DNA of 64,000 bases from Promicromonospora panici (GTDB lineage: Bacteria; Actinomycetota; Actinomycetes; Actinomycetales; Cellulomonadaceae). The notes under the pieces were generated by a model. The model searched no databases and had not been told where the DNA came from. It saw nothing but the letters and a program-made list of their open reading frames with translations. Shown piece after piece: positions 1 to 8,598 of the stretch. The first letter of the stretch is position 1. Every line of letters begins with the position of its first letter. The translations under genes were made by a program, and so were the position numbers. Location of the stretch: contig NZ_UWYY01000008.1 in NCBI RefSeq assembly GCF_900608595.1, forward strand, positions 186,001-250,000, given 5' to 3'.

Positions 1-1568
1 AGCTCGGTGAAGATGTTGGCGACGTGGCGGTGGACCGTGCGCTCGCTGAGGTGCAGCTCGGTCGCGATCGCACGATTGGGCCGGCCCTTGGCGATGAGGC
101 GCAGCACCTCCATCTCCCGCGGGCTCAGGCCATGGGTGCCCGACGTGGCATCACCGGGAGAGACGAGCGCATCGATCCGAGCGAGATCCGGGAGGGCACC
201 GAGCCGAGCGAACGTCTCCCTCGCCGCGGCGAACTCGATCCGGGCGCCGTCCTCGTCGTCGAGCAACCGGCAAGCCTGTCCGATCAGGACGTTCAGGGTG
301 GCCACCTCGTACGGAACCTCCTGCTCCTGCCAGGCGCCGACTGCTCGTCTCAGGAATGGCAGTGCCCGTCCGGGGTCGTCCTCGGCGAGCGCCAGCGCAC
401 CCCTGATGGTGGCCTTCCCGGCCTCGATGGCGGGCGTGGCGTGCTCGCCCGCGATCTCTTCGAACTCGGCCACGGCTTCTCGGGCCGCCTCGACCTTCCC
501 GGCTTCGAGGTAGATCGTGACCGCCGCCCTCAGCAGATCCAGCCGGTCGGCCTTCGAGCTCACTTCGGTGAGCGCCCGTCGGACGCCGGCCGATGCCGCG
601 CCGACCTCTCCGTCGGCAAGCCTGAGGAGCGCAAGCCCGGGCTGCGTGGGGCAGCCGTGCTCGGCCGCCCGGACGTACGCGGCTTCAGCGGCCTCCCGCT
701 CGCCACGGAGCCGCCGGACCTCTCCGAGCTGGTAGAACGCGTGCCCGCAGATCCATCCGGCGTAGCCGTCGAGGTCACCGCAGACCTCGGCGATCTCCTC
801 GAGAGCGTCCGGCCAGGCACCGTTGAGGCACATCAGCCGGGACCGGTAGATGCGACAGTTCCCGAGGTACGCACCGCCCAGGCTGCTCAGCGAGTCGAGC
901 CATCCGGCCATCGACCTGCTCCACGCCCGGGCGCGGCTGAAGTCCCAGGCCAAGCAGGACCCTCTGACCCCAGCGCAGTAGACCCACGGGGTCACCCGGG
1001 GCGACAGGTCTCGCCGGCGAAGGATCGACATCGCCTCCTCCAGACGATCGAGCCCCTCGCTGAGTCGTCCCTCCTCGATCAGCAGCTGCCCCCACATGCA
1101 CAGCGCCCAGGGGACCACCTCTCCCCGGCCCTCCTGGACGACCGTGCCGAGCAGTTCGCCGGCCCGAGTGTAGTTGCCCCTCGTTGCCTCCAGCATCGCT
1201 TCGGGACACCTCAGCCAGGGGCTGGTGGCGGCTGCAGGTCCGAGCACGCGGGTGGTCTGCCGGAGCCAGCCGTCGGCTTCGACGAGCTGGTTGCTGTTGA
1301 GCAGGGCCCACCACAGCCAGAAGGCGACCTCGGCCACCTCGTCGAGCTCGTCCGCCTGGACCCGGAGGTCGAAGACCCGGTGGAGGAGGGCGACAGCCTC
1401 ATCTCCGCGGGCGGTGACCTGGGCCGCCTCGGCGTAGGACGCCAGGTCGCCGACGGCGAGCGGCTCGACGGCGTCCGCGGCGGCGTACTCCGCGCGCGCC
1501 TCCTCCCAGCGAGATGCCAGATGGAGCTCCCGCGCCCGGATCAAGTGAGTCGCTGCGACGGATCCCAT
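1..1568 (-). CDS. LuxR-family transcriptional regulator with TPR-like body (3' end outside window)
   Basis: Runs off the left edge, so its C-terminus is missing. The frame is open from an ATG at 1568 through about 522 codons. The last part, from about residue 481, is a LuxR/GerE helix-turn-helix: it reads LSPREMEVLRLIAKGRPNRA and then LSERTVHRHVANIFTEL. The preceding ~470 residues are Ala/Leu/Glu-rich helices resembling tetratricopeptide repeats. No Walker A motif is visible, so this is not a complete MalT/LAL-type AAA regulator. It is divergent from the alpha/beta hydrolase at 1724, with a 155-bp shared upstream region carrying a perfect inverted repeat. It probably controls that hydrolase; the ligand cannot be told from sequence. 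Confidence 0.88.
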   Translation of the reverse strand, partial: MGSVAATHLIRARELHLASRWEEARAEYAAADAVEPLAVGDLASYAEAAQVTARGDEAVALLHRVFDLRVQADELDEVAEVAFWLWWALLNSNQLVEADGWLRQTTRVLGPAAATSPWLRCPEAMLEATRGNYTRAGELLGTVVQEGRGEVVPWALCMWGQLLIEEGRLSEGLDRLEEAMSILRRRDLSPRVTPWVYCAGVRGSCLAWDFSRARAWSRSMAGWLDSLSSLGGAYLGNCRIYRSRLMCLNGAWPDALEEIAEVCGDLDGYAGWICGHAFYQLGEVRRLRGEREAAEAAYVRAAEHGCPTQPGLALLRLADGEVGAASAGVRRALTEVSSKADRLDLLRAAVTIYLEAGKVEAAREAVAEFEEIAGEHATPAIEAGKATIRGALALAEDDPGRALPFLRRAVGAWQEQEVPYEVATLNVLIGQACRLLDDEDGARIEFAAARETFARLGALPDLARIDALVSPGDATSGTHGLSPREMEVLRLIAKGRPNRAIATELHLSERTVHRHVANIFTE

Positions 1569-1598
1569 TCCTTCAGCATGACCGAGACGGCCGATCGG

Positions 1599-1614
1599 TG
1601 GGTAGAAATACCCA
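1599..1614. promoter_or_regulatory. Inverted repeat TGGGTA-GAAA-TACCCA, candidate operator of the LuxR regulator
   Basis: Perfect 6-bp arms around an A-rich spacer. It lies 31 bp upstream of the LuxR regulator start and 110 bp upstream of the hydrolase start. It is the only clear dyad in this divergent intergenic stretch. Binding by the adjacent regulator is inferred from position. Confidence 0.45.
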
Positions 1615-1723
1615 TCGCGGCCCAGAGAGGTTGGCAGCGCGTGCCGATCCGATACGTGGCCGGCTCGGACCAGTCTCGAGTCATGGCCCCCGATGGCGGG
1701 GACCACGCATCGAGGAGACTGCC

Positions 1724-2545
1724 ATGAACGAGATCGACGTGAACGGCGTCCGACTGGCCTATGACGTGCAGGGTGAGGGGGAGCCGATGCTGGTCATCCA
1801 CGGCGCCTTCTGGGCAGACGTGCTGCGGCCACTGGCTAGCCAGCCGGCACTGGACGGGTACCGCCGGATCCAGTACCACCGGCGCGGCTACGGCGAGAGC
1901 AGCGGACCCGCGGGTGGGTTCGACGCCCAGGTGGCGGACGCCGTGGCGCTGCTCGACCACCTCGGTGTCGATGCCGCCCACGTGGTGGGTCACTCCGAGG
2001 GCGCGATGATCGGGCTGGCGCTTGCGGCCGCTCGCCCCGAGCGGATGCGGTCGCTCAGCCTCCTCGAACCGCTCGCCCCGACCGGCTGGCTCGCGGCGAA
2101 AGGTTTTGATGAGCTCCTTGAGACGTTCGGTGCGGTCGCCGAGGCCTCGATCGGTCGCTACCTGGCCGGCGACCCCGAGGGTGCGACCGACGTCATCTTC
2201 GCGGAGACGATCCCGGACTGGCGCGACGACATCGAGATGGCGTCGCCGGGCGGGTTGGCGAAGGCCAACTGGGCGACGTTCTACGAGACCGAGTTCGCGG
2301 GGCTGGGCGAGTGGCAGTTCGGCCCCGAGCAGGCGGCCGTCATCGACTGCCCGATCCTCTCCTGGAAGGCCGACCAGAAGAACCCGCTCGCTGCGGCCGG
2401 GCGGGAGTTCCTGCACGACGTCTTCTCGCAGTGCGAGGACACCGACCTGGAGGACGCCACCCACTTCTCGCCCTTCGTCCGGCCCGCAGAGGTGGCAGAG
2501 CAGGTCGCGACGTTCCTCGCCCGCGACTCGGCTGTCCTCACGTGA
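1724..2545 (+). CDS. Alpha/beta hydrolase fold protein
   Basis: 273 residues, soluble and without a signal peptide, so probably cytoplasmic. The oxyanion region HGAFW is at 26-30 and the nucleophile elbow GHSEG puts Ser at 91. Asp217 (in KADQ) is a possible acid and His247 (in ATHF) the base, which completes a plausible catalytic triad. The ATG at 1724 follows an AGGAG ribosome binding site (cgaggagactgcc). Upstream in-frame starts would extend into the regulatory region and were not used. Family members include esterases, lactonases and haloperoxidase-like enzymes; the substrate is not predictable. Pairing with a divergent LuxR-type regulator is a recurring actinobacterial arrangement. Confidence 0.9.
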   Translation: MNEIDVNGVRLAYDVQGEGEPMLVIHGAFWADVLRPLASQPALDGYRRIQYHRRGYGESSGPAGGFDAQVADAVALLDHLGVDAAHVVGHSEGAMIGLALAAARPERMRSLSLLEPLAPTGWLAAKGFDELLETFGAVAEASIGRYLAGDPEGATDVIFAETIPDWRDDIEMASPGGLAKANWATFYETEFAGLGEWQFGPEQAAVIDCPILSWKADQKNPLAAAGREFLHDVFSQCEDTDLEDATHFSPFVRPAEVAEQVATFLARDSAVLT

Positions 2546-2560
2546 TCAGCGATCTCCCGC

Positions 2561-2917
2561 ATGCGCGAGGGCGAGCCCCGCCGATTCGAGCTGCTGGTCG
2601 CCGAACCGGCGTTGCGCTGGGGCATCGTCCCGCCTGAGGTGATGCGCGAGCAGATCGACCGCCTGCACGGCGTCATCGGACTCGGCAATGTCCGGCCCGG
2701 CATCCTGCCGCTCGGTGTCCCGCTCGACCTCGTCCCCCTGCACACCTTCGCGATGTACGACGACCTCGTCTGCGTGGAGACCTTCGGTCGCGAGCACCGG
2801 TACACCGGCGCCGAATCCGAGACGTACACCACCGTTTTCGACACACTCTGGCGATCCGCAGCCACCGGACACGACGCCCGCCGCATCCTCGTCCAGATCG
2901 CCGACGACCTCGGCTGA
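2561..2917 (+). pseudogene. Truncated DUF5753 domain remnant of an XRE-family regulator
   Basis: 118 residues matching from memory the C-terminal half of DUF5753, the ligand/antitoxin-like domain that follows an XRE helix-turn-helix in Streptomyces-type WhiJ/Scr1-linked regulators. Recognisable parts are RFELLVAEPALRW, VMREQIDRLHGVIGL and the ILPLGVP strand. The N-terminal helix-turn-helix and the first half of DUF5753 are absent. The frame is continuous with that of the upstream hydrolase: after the hydrolase TGA (2543-2545) five more codons lead directly into it, with no ribosome binding site. This looks like a leftover after deletion or recombination. A functional stand-alone small protein is possible but less likely. 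Confidence 0.7.
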
Positions 2918-2975
2918 CAGGCCACGCACATATCAGCCTCTGCACCTGCCCGATCGCGAGCCGCTACTGACGCGC

Positions 2976-4691
2976 CTACTCCTGATCGACCACGACCCTC
3001 TGCCTGTCCGGCGCCCAAGCTACTGAGACCGGTCCCGCGGTGACGCGCACCTCCTCCGCGTGAAGCGCCGACGCCAGCTCGTCGGGCCCGGTGAACACCA
3101 CGACCCCCGGGTAGCCCGCCAGGATCCGCCCCAACCGAACCCGCCCCTCGTCGTCCAGGTCCCTGTCCAGACCCGCGACCAGGAGGAGCGGTGGTTCACC
3201 GTAGATCGCGCGGGCGAGCGCCAGCCGGGCCCGCTCGTCCGTGGTCAACGGCTCCCCGCCCGCGCGCAGCACCGTGCGTAGCCCGTCGGGGAACCGATCA
3301 ACGGACAGCCCCACGGTCTCGAAGACCTCGGCCGCCGTCTCCTCGGGGAGATCGGGACGGCGGTAGCGCAGCGCCCGCCGCAGCGGCCCGCGCTCGAACA
3401 CGGCGCCCCTGGTCACGAGCCCGACGAGCGCACGTCCCCGCGCCGGGGCGACGGCGCGCAGGTTCTCGCCGCCCACCCAGACCTCGTCGGGCGTGCCGGA
3501 CGAAGCCGGGTCGAGGCCCACCACGCGGCGCATCAGGCGCAGCGGCGCCTCCGGATCGTCGCTGGTCAGGCGAATCCGGGCGCCTCCGCCGGCACGCAAC
3601 GGTGAGTCGGTGAGCCCCGGCGCCACGAGGTGCACCCGGTCAGGCCCGTCCGCGCCGTCCGGCACCGTGGCGGACGCCGCGGCGAGACTCACGCGCTCGT
3701 GTTCCGCGCGCCGTCGGGCGGCGTCCGCGAGCGCCGGGACGAGGACCGCGCGCGCGGCGAGGTACGTCTGGCGGTACTCGACGATCCGGCCGAGGTCGAT
3801 GATCGGCGTCGACGCGATGCCCGCGACGGCCATGGCGGCCATCGTGACGCCGGGGTCGAGGCCCCTGACGACGCCGATCGCGGCGACCGCGAGCGTGGCC
3901 AGCAGGGCCGCCACGGTGCCGCCGGCCCGGATCGTGCCGACGGTCACGGAGCGGTCCACGGCACGGTCGACGACGACGTCGGAGGCGGTGTCGATGTGGC
4001 CGAGCTCGCGCCCGGCCCCGTGCGCCGCGATGATCCCCTGCGAGGCCCCGACGGTGTCGGCGATACGGGTGGCCATGCGCCCGCGGGCCCGCCGGAGGCT
4101 GCGCGACTTGGTGTACGCGGTCCGCGCCCAGGGCACCATGGCGACGGCGAGCGCAGCGAGCGGAAGTAGAAAGCCGGCGCCGAGGAACGGATCGATGAGC
4201 GCGAGCCCGATCGCGGAGCCGACGATCAGCGGGATCCCGGCGGCGAGCGGGCCGACGCCCTGGGACACCCAGTTGCGCACGCCGGCGAGGTCGTTGGTGG
4301 TCCGGGCGACGGTGATGCCGAGGTGGGTGCGGCTGCCCGGGGTGAGCTCGGACTCGATCAGGTCGCGGCGGACCTCACGCACGTAGTCCTGGCCGAGCCG
4401 CTCGGCGGCGATGCGCTCCTCGACCCGCAGTCCGCCGATCGCCAGGGCGGCCGCCACGATACTGAGGATCGCGACGACCATCGGCCACGGGCTGCCGGCA
4501 CGGAGCTGCGTCAGGGCCCAGGCGCTGACCGCGCCGAGCGCGCCCTGGCCCAGCCCGATCGCGACGAGGCCGAGCAGCCAGCCCCGCCGCGACCCGGTGA
4601 AGACCTTCGGCAGCGCGCCGGGCTCACCCGCGCCCGGCTCGTCCGCTTCACCCGCGCCCGGCTCCAGCACGGCAAGCTCACGCGACCGCAT
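2976..4691 (-). CDS. ABC exporter-like protein, membrane domain fused to a degenerate ATPase domain
   Basis: About 571 residues from the ATG at 4691. The N-terminal ~330 residues contain several hydrophobic segments (LLGLVAIGLGQGALGAVSAW; PLAAGIPLIVGSAIGLALI; VAALLATLAVAAIGVVRGL) in the type I ABC exporter pattern. The C-terminal ~230 residues align in order with a nucleotide-binding domain but have lost key motifs. The Walker A position reads SDDPEAPLRLM with no GxxGxGKS/T. The signature LSGGQ is replaced by LTTDERARL. A Walker B-like PLLLVAGLD remains. ATP hydrolysis is therefore unlikely. It overlaps the preceding P-loop NTPase gene by 14 bp and is probably translationally coupled to it. 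It may act as the inactive half of a heterodimer or as a regulatory membrane protein. Confidence 0.8.
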   Translation of the reverse strand: MRSRELAVLEPGAGEADEPGAGEPGALPKVFTGSRRGWLLGLVAIGLGQGALGAVSAWALTQLRAGSPWPMVVAILSIVAAALAIGGLRVEERIAAERLGQDYVREVRRDLIESELTPGSRTHLGITVARTTNDLAGVRNWVSQGVGPLAAGIPLIVGSAIGLALIDPFLGAGFLLPLAALAVAMVPWARTAYTKSRSLRRARGRMATRIADTVGASQGIIAAHGAGRELGHIDTASDVVVDRAVDRSVTVGTIRAGGTVAALLATLAVAAIGVVRGLDPGVTMAAMAVAGIASTPIIDLGRIVEYRQTYLAARAVLVPALADAARRRAEHERVSLAAASATVPDGADGPDRVHLVAPGLTDSPLRAGGGARIRLTSDDPEAPLRLMRRVVGLDPASSGTPDEVWVGGENLRAVAPARGRALVGLVTRGAVFERGPLRRALRYRRPDLPEETAAEVFETVGLSVDRFPDGLRTVLRAGGEPLTTDERARLALARAIYGEPPLLLVAGLDRDLDDEGRVRLGRILAGYPGVVVFTGPDELASALHAEEVRVTAGPVSVAWAPDRQRVVVDQE

Positions 4692-5931
4692 GCCCGCCAC
4701 CCACTCGCCCGGCGACCGGGCCGAGGTCCGCCGCCGCCAGCGCGATGGCCGGCAGGCACAGGTCGTAGGTCGGCACGACGTCCACATCGAGCGCCACCCG
4801 GGCCTCGGCCGTGGCCAGCGGCGAGGCCGTGAGCACTCCCGAGACCACCGACGGCTCGCAGCCCAGCGCGCGCAGCGCCAGGATCCCGCCGCTCGCCCCG
4901 AGCGCGTCGCCCGCGGCGAACACCACCCGGTCGACGACGGACCGGAACGCGTCGTCTGTCAGGAGTCGGCTCGTGTCGCCCTGGTAGAGGCCGTCGGCGA
5001 TCTCGACGAGGACGACGTCGGGCGCGCCGTGCTCGGCCGGCGATGCCAGGACGTCGACCATGGTCGCGAAGACGTCGCGGACGTCCTCGAACGGGAGCCC
5101 GAACGTGCTGGGACGGCCGAAGTCCGTGAAGTCGACGACGCGGTGGGCGCCCGCGTCGGTGAACAGGTGCGCGTCGTTTCCCGCGCCCGTGCCCGTTGCC
5201 TTGCCCGCGTGGACGGTCAGGCCCGCGGCGGCCAGGCCGTGGGCGAGGCAGGCCAGCGTGGTGGACTTGCCGGAGTTCATCGACGTGCCCACCACGGCGA
5301 TGACCGGCACCCGCGACGCGGCACCCGCGCCCGGCACCTCGGCGCGCGCCGGTCGCACCGTGTGGGGCGCGAACGCCTCGAGGTTCGCCACCCCGTCCGA
5401 CGTCGAGAGCAGCCCGATCGGCTCGATCACCGTGGCGTCCTCGACGTCCGCGTGCTGGTCCACGACGCGCGAGGCGAGCCCGCCGGCCGCGGCGAGGTGG
5501 CACGGCCCGAGGTCCTCGGGGAGGACTGCGAGGAACTGGTCCGCCGCGTAGCGCGACCCGTAGGAGACGAGGATCTCGTCGCCCTCGAACAGGATCTGCC
5601 GACGGGAAACGGGGGACTCGAGCCGCCGGTGCTGGCCGATCGTCACGACCCGCGCCAGGACGACGTCCCCCGGTCGCGGCGCCCGTGCCGGGTCGGTGAT
5701 CAGGCCGAACGCGGCCGGATCCTGCTCGATCGCCGCGGCGACGAACCGCGTGGAGTAGGCCTTCTTGGCCCGCAGCAGGCGGGGCGCGAACGGCCCGGCC
5801 GGCCGGGCAGTGGCGGGCCGGGCGGCGGCGTCGGCGGCGACCCCCGCACCGGAGGCCGCGGCCCGTAGCGGTACCGCGACGGGACGCGGGGCATGACCGC
5901 GCAGGTCCGGGGACGTGTCGAGAATGCTCAT
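4678..5931 (-). CDS. P-loop NTPase, DUF1611-like
   Basis: 417 residues from the ATG at 5931. A classical P-loop GTSMNSGKST sits at about 215-224. It is followed by GKATGTGAGNDAH, VVDFTDFGRPSTFG and LVEIADGLYQ, a pattern I associate with DUF1611/MobB/BioD-like P-loop proteins. The ~200-residue N-terminal part has no recognised domain, and the first ~50 residues are Ala/Pro-rich. There is no signal peptide or membrane segment. It lies in an operon with the degenerate ABC exporter that overlaps its 3' end. DUF1611 relatives include DgcN, implicated in D-glutamate breakdown, but no DgcA-type gene is present here. The family call is from memory and the function is unknown. Confidence 0.65.
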   Translation of the reverse strand: MSILDTSPDLRGHAPRPVAVPLRAAASGAGVAADAAARPATARPAGPFAPRLLRAKKAYSTRFVAAAIEQDPAAFGLITDPARAPRPGDVVLARVVTIGQHRRLESPVSRRQILFEGDEILVSYGSRYAADQFLAVLPEDLGPCHLAAAGGLASRVVDQHADVEDATVIEPIGLLSTSDGVANLEAFAPHTVRPARAEVPGAGAASRVPVIAVVGTSMNSGKSTTLACLAHGLAAAGLTVHAGKATGTGAGNDAHLFTDAGAHRVVDFTDFGRPSTFGLPFEDVRDVFATMVDVLASPAEHGAPDVVLVEIADGLYQGDTSRLLTDDAFRSVVDRVVFAAGDALGASGGILALRALGCEPSVVSGVLTASPLATAEARVALDVDVVPTYDLCLPAIALAAADLGPVAGRVGGGHAVA

Positions 5932-5983
5932 GGCAGCCACGCTTTCGTGTCGAGGGACGCAAGGTGCAACAGCCGTCACTCAA

Positions 5984-6031
5984 CTAGGCCGCCATGAACC
6001 CGTCATGAGACCGGGATGAAAGCTCTCTCAT
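5984..6031 (-). other. Possible 15-codon leader/peptide ORF upstream of the P-loop NTPase gene
   Basis: ATG at 6031 to TAG at 5986-5984 encodes MRELSSRSHDGFMAA. It ends 52 bp before the P-loop NTPase start and begins 21 bp after the stop of the DUF3048 gene. Its codon use (TCA, TCT, CAT) is poorer in third-position GC than the neighbouring genes. The upstream bases do not form a strong ribosome binding site. It could be an uORF, a tiny peptide substrate or chance. Confidence 0.12.
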
Positions 6032-6052
6032 CTGGCTGCGGCGATTCCGCCA

Positions 6053-7132
6053 TCAGCGCGGCGACCAGCTCCCCGACCCGGCCGGGACCAGCTCGATCCA
6101 GGTGTTGCCCGGGTCGAGCTGCACCTCGCGACCCTTCTTCGTCTTGAGCACTATCGGCGAGTTGTGGTCCTTCTTGGACCAGCGCACCGGGACGCCCCGC
6201 CCCGAGGAGTAGAGCGTGCCGCTGCCGCCGCGGCCGGCGAGCCGGTGCTCCGGCACCGGGGCGCCGCTCGGGTCCACCCACTTGGTGTTGAACACGTGGG
6301 TGGACAGCACGAGCACGTTCCGGGCGGAGTGCCGTCGGCCGTCGGCGGCGACCGACGCGGACGAGCCCTCGCTGCGCAGGTAGCGCCGGTTCTCCGGGTC
6401 CCACGTCCAGACGGTGCGCTGCGCGGGAGACAGCCGCACGTCCACCTCCCGCGCGACCTTCCCGCTCCGCGGCGCCGTCCCCTGGCCCACCTTGCGCGCG
6501 TACTGGAACTGCGGGGGCGGCGGGCTCGTCCGCTTGCCATCTGCCTGCGCGAAGAACGTGGGCATGCTCCCGATCACGTTGTGCGGCGCGACCCGGCCGG
6601 GGTCGCGCGAGAAGCCGGGGTCGCCGTCGTCATTGATGAGGGTCTGTGTGCCGTAGCGCTCCACCGCGGCGATGAACGGGCCCTGCCCGCCGGAGAACGC
6701 CAGGATGCCGTCGAGCGGCGCCACGATCGCGGGATCCATCGGCCGCACGGAGCGCACGGGCTCCACGATGTCCGGGATGTTCGAGTGATAGGTCGCCACG
6801 AAGCGCGTGATGCCGCCCTCGACGACCTCCTCCCACACGATGTCCGCCTCCACGAGGCCGACCTGCGGCCGCGCGGCCGCGGCGTTCTCGATCTTCACCG
6901 ACACCGCCGGGCGCCGCGCCACCTTCTCCGTCTCGACGCCGGTGAGCGGCCACACCGCCGGCACGTCGGGCTTGGGCGGCCCGTTCCGGTCGCCCCGCAC
7001 CGGGCCGTCGACGGTGGTGGTGGGCGTGGGCAGGGGCTCCTCGGACGCCCCGAGGCTGCACCCGGACAGCCCTAGCGCGACCACCAGCGCCGCGCCCGTG
7101 GCACATACGGCCGTCGTCCAGCGGGTAGTCAT
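6053..7132 (-). CDS. DUF3048 family lipoprotein (YerB-like)
   Basis: 359 residues from the ATG at 7132, preceded by GGAGAACTG as ribosome binding site. The N-terminus is a lipoprotein signal with lipobox LSGC (Cys about 25), so it is anchored to the outer face of the membrane. The body shows DUF3048 landmarks: WPLTGVE, RPAVSVKIENA, RPQVGLVEADIVWEEVVEGG, and later RYLRSEG and ILVLSTHVFNTKW-type strands. Bacillus YerB is the named relative; its biochemical role is not established. It reads away from menE, which starts about 110 bp away on the other strand. It is followed by the P-loop NTPase gene in the same direction. Confidence 0.85.
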   Translation of the reverse strand: MTTRWTTAVCATGAALVVALGLSGCSLGASEEPLPTPTTTVDGPVRGDRNGPPKPDVPAVWPLTGVETEKVARRPAVSVKIENAAAARPQVGLVEADIVWEEVVEGGITRFVATYHSNIPDIVEPVRSVRPMDPAIVAPLDGILAFSGGQGPFIAAVERYGTQTLINDDGDPGFSRDPGRVAPHNVIGSMPTFFAQADGKRTSPPPPQFQYARKVGQGTAPRSGKVAREVDVRLSPAQRTVWTWDPENRRYLRSEGSSASVAADGRRHSARNVLVLSTHVFNTKWVDPSGAPVPEHRLAGRGGSGTLYSSGRGVPVRWSKKDHNSPIVLKTKKGREVQLDPGNTWIELVPAGSGSWSPR

Positions 7133-7244
7133 CAGTTCTCCTCCGCGAGCGTCCGTACCTGTGCCCTCACCGGGGCGTTCCGCGTGGCGCACACCCTACC
7201 GACACCGTAGTCCGGCATGCCCCAGGCACGCTTACTCTCATGAG

Positions 7245-8513
7245 GTGGCCACGACCAGCACCTCGACCGACGTCGTCCGCGCGATCCGGGACGCTCTCGG
7301 CGGCGGACCGGCGTATGCGCCGCAGCCCCGCCTGTCCGACGCCGCGCTCCCGCCCGGCACCGCGCTCGTGCTGCGGACCTCCGGTTCCACGGGAAATCCG
7401 CGCGAGGTCGCGCTGAGCGCGGCGGCCCTGCGCGCGTCCGCCGACGCCACGCACGAACGGCTCGGCGGCCCCGGCCGCTGGCTTCTCGTGCTGCCGCCCA
7501 CGCACGTCGCCGGCGTCCAGGTCATCAACCGGTCAGTCGTCGCGGGGACGGAGGTGCGTGTCGGCGCACCCGACCGGTTCACGCCGGCGGGGTTCGCGGC
7601 GCTCGCCGGTGAGTTCCTCGCGCGCGGGTCGCGCGCGTACGTGTCGCTGGTCCCCACTCAGCTGCACCGCCTGGTCACCGCGGCGGACGACGACGGCGAC
7701 ACCACAGGGCTCGACGCCCTCGCCCGGTTCGACGCCGTGCTCGTCGGCGGCGCGGCGACGGCCGCCCCACTGCTGGCCCGGGTCCGGGCGGCGGGGGTCC
7801 GCGCCGTCACGACGTACGGCATGTCCGAGACGAGCGGGGGCTGCGTGTACGACGGCGTCCCGCTCACCGGCGTACGTGTGCGGACGGCCGACGCCGGAAC
7901 GGGTCCCGGCGCGGCCGCCGACTCTCGCGCCGGCTCCAGCGACGCCGGGACCGGGATGATCGAGCTGTCCGGCCCCGTGCTCGCCGAGGGGTACGTGGGC
8001 GACCCGGCCGCGACGGCCGACGCGTTCCGCACCGATCCCGACGGCACCCGCTGGTTCCGCACCTCGGACCTGGGCCGCCTGGACGGAGGCCGGCTCGACG
8101 TCCTCGGCCGGGCGGACGACGTCATCGTCACCGGCGGGGTCAACGTCGCCCCGGCGGTGGTCGAGGACACGATCGCCGAGCATCTCGCCGAGCTCGGGAC
8201 CCCGGGCGAGGCCTGCGTCGTCGGCGTGCCCGACGCCGAGTGGGGCCAGGCGGTCGTCGCGGTGGTCACCAGCCGGGTGCCCGCCGCCCGGGCGGCCACG
8301 GGCCGCAACGACCTGGCCGACGGCGGGGCCGAGCTGCTCGCCGGGCTGCGCACCGCCGTCGGGCAGCGCCTCGGGGCACCGGCCGCGCCGCGCCGGGTGT
8401 ACGTGACCGCCGCCCTGCCGACACGGGGCCCGGGCAAGGTGGACCGCCGGGCGGTGCGGGACGCCGTCGTGCGGGCCGAGCGGGAGGCCGCCCGGGAACC
8501 CGTGCGACCATGA
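7245..8513 (+). CDS. menE: o-Succinylbenzoate--CoA ligase
   Basis: 422 residues of the AMP-forming acyl-CoA synthetase fold; cytoplasmic menaquinone biosynthesis, activating o-succinylbenzoate to its CoA ester. The ATP-binding P-loop LRTSGSTGNP is at about 43-52, followed by TTYGMSETSGG, the RTSDLG hinge region and the C-terminal lysine motif PGKVDRRAV. The protein is short for the superfamily, as actinobacterial MenE proteins are. GTG at 7245 is taken as start because no in-frame ATG exists nearby. A TTACTCT box lies just upstream, so the mRNA may be nearly leaderless. The adjacent menA in the same direction supports the assignment. Confidence 0.9.
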   Translation: MATTSTSTDVVRAIRDALGGGPAYAPQPRLSDAALPPGTALVLRTSGSTGNPREVALSAAALRASADATHERLGGPGRWLLVLPPTHVAGVQVINRSVVAGTEVRVGAPDRFTPAGFAALAGEFLARGSRAYVSLVPTQLHRLVTAADDDGDTTGLDALARFDAVLVGGAATAAPLLARVRAAGVRAVTTYGMSETSGGCVYDGVPLTGVRVRTADAGTGPGAAADSRAGSSDAGTGMIELSGPVLAEGYVGDPAATADAFRTDPDGTRWFRTSDLGRLDGGRLDVLGRADDVIVTGGVNVAPAVVEDTIAEHLAELGTPGEACVVGVPDAEWGQAVVAVVTSRVPAARAATGRNDLADGGAELLAGLRTAVGQRLGAPAAPRRVYVTAALPTRGPGKVDRRAVRDAVVRAEREAAREPVRP

Positions 8514-8598
8514 CTTCGTTCCTCCGCCAGGGCCGCGCACCGGCCCGGACCCGGTGTCTCGACGAACCAGGCACACCCCACGAAAGAAGGACACGCTG

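Noticed and set aside
24..1727. A 567-codon open frame on the + strand opposite the LuxR-type regulator
   Set aside because: The minus strand encodes a recognisable LuxR helix-turn-helix and helical repeats; the + frame has shadow composition and runs over the divergent promoter region.
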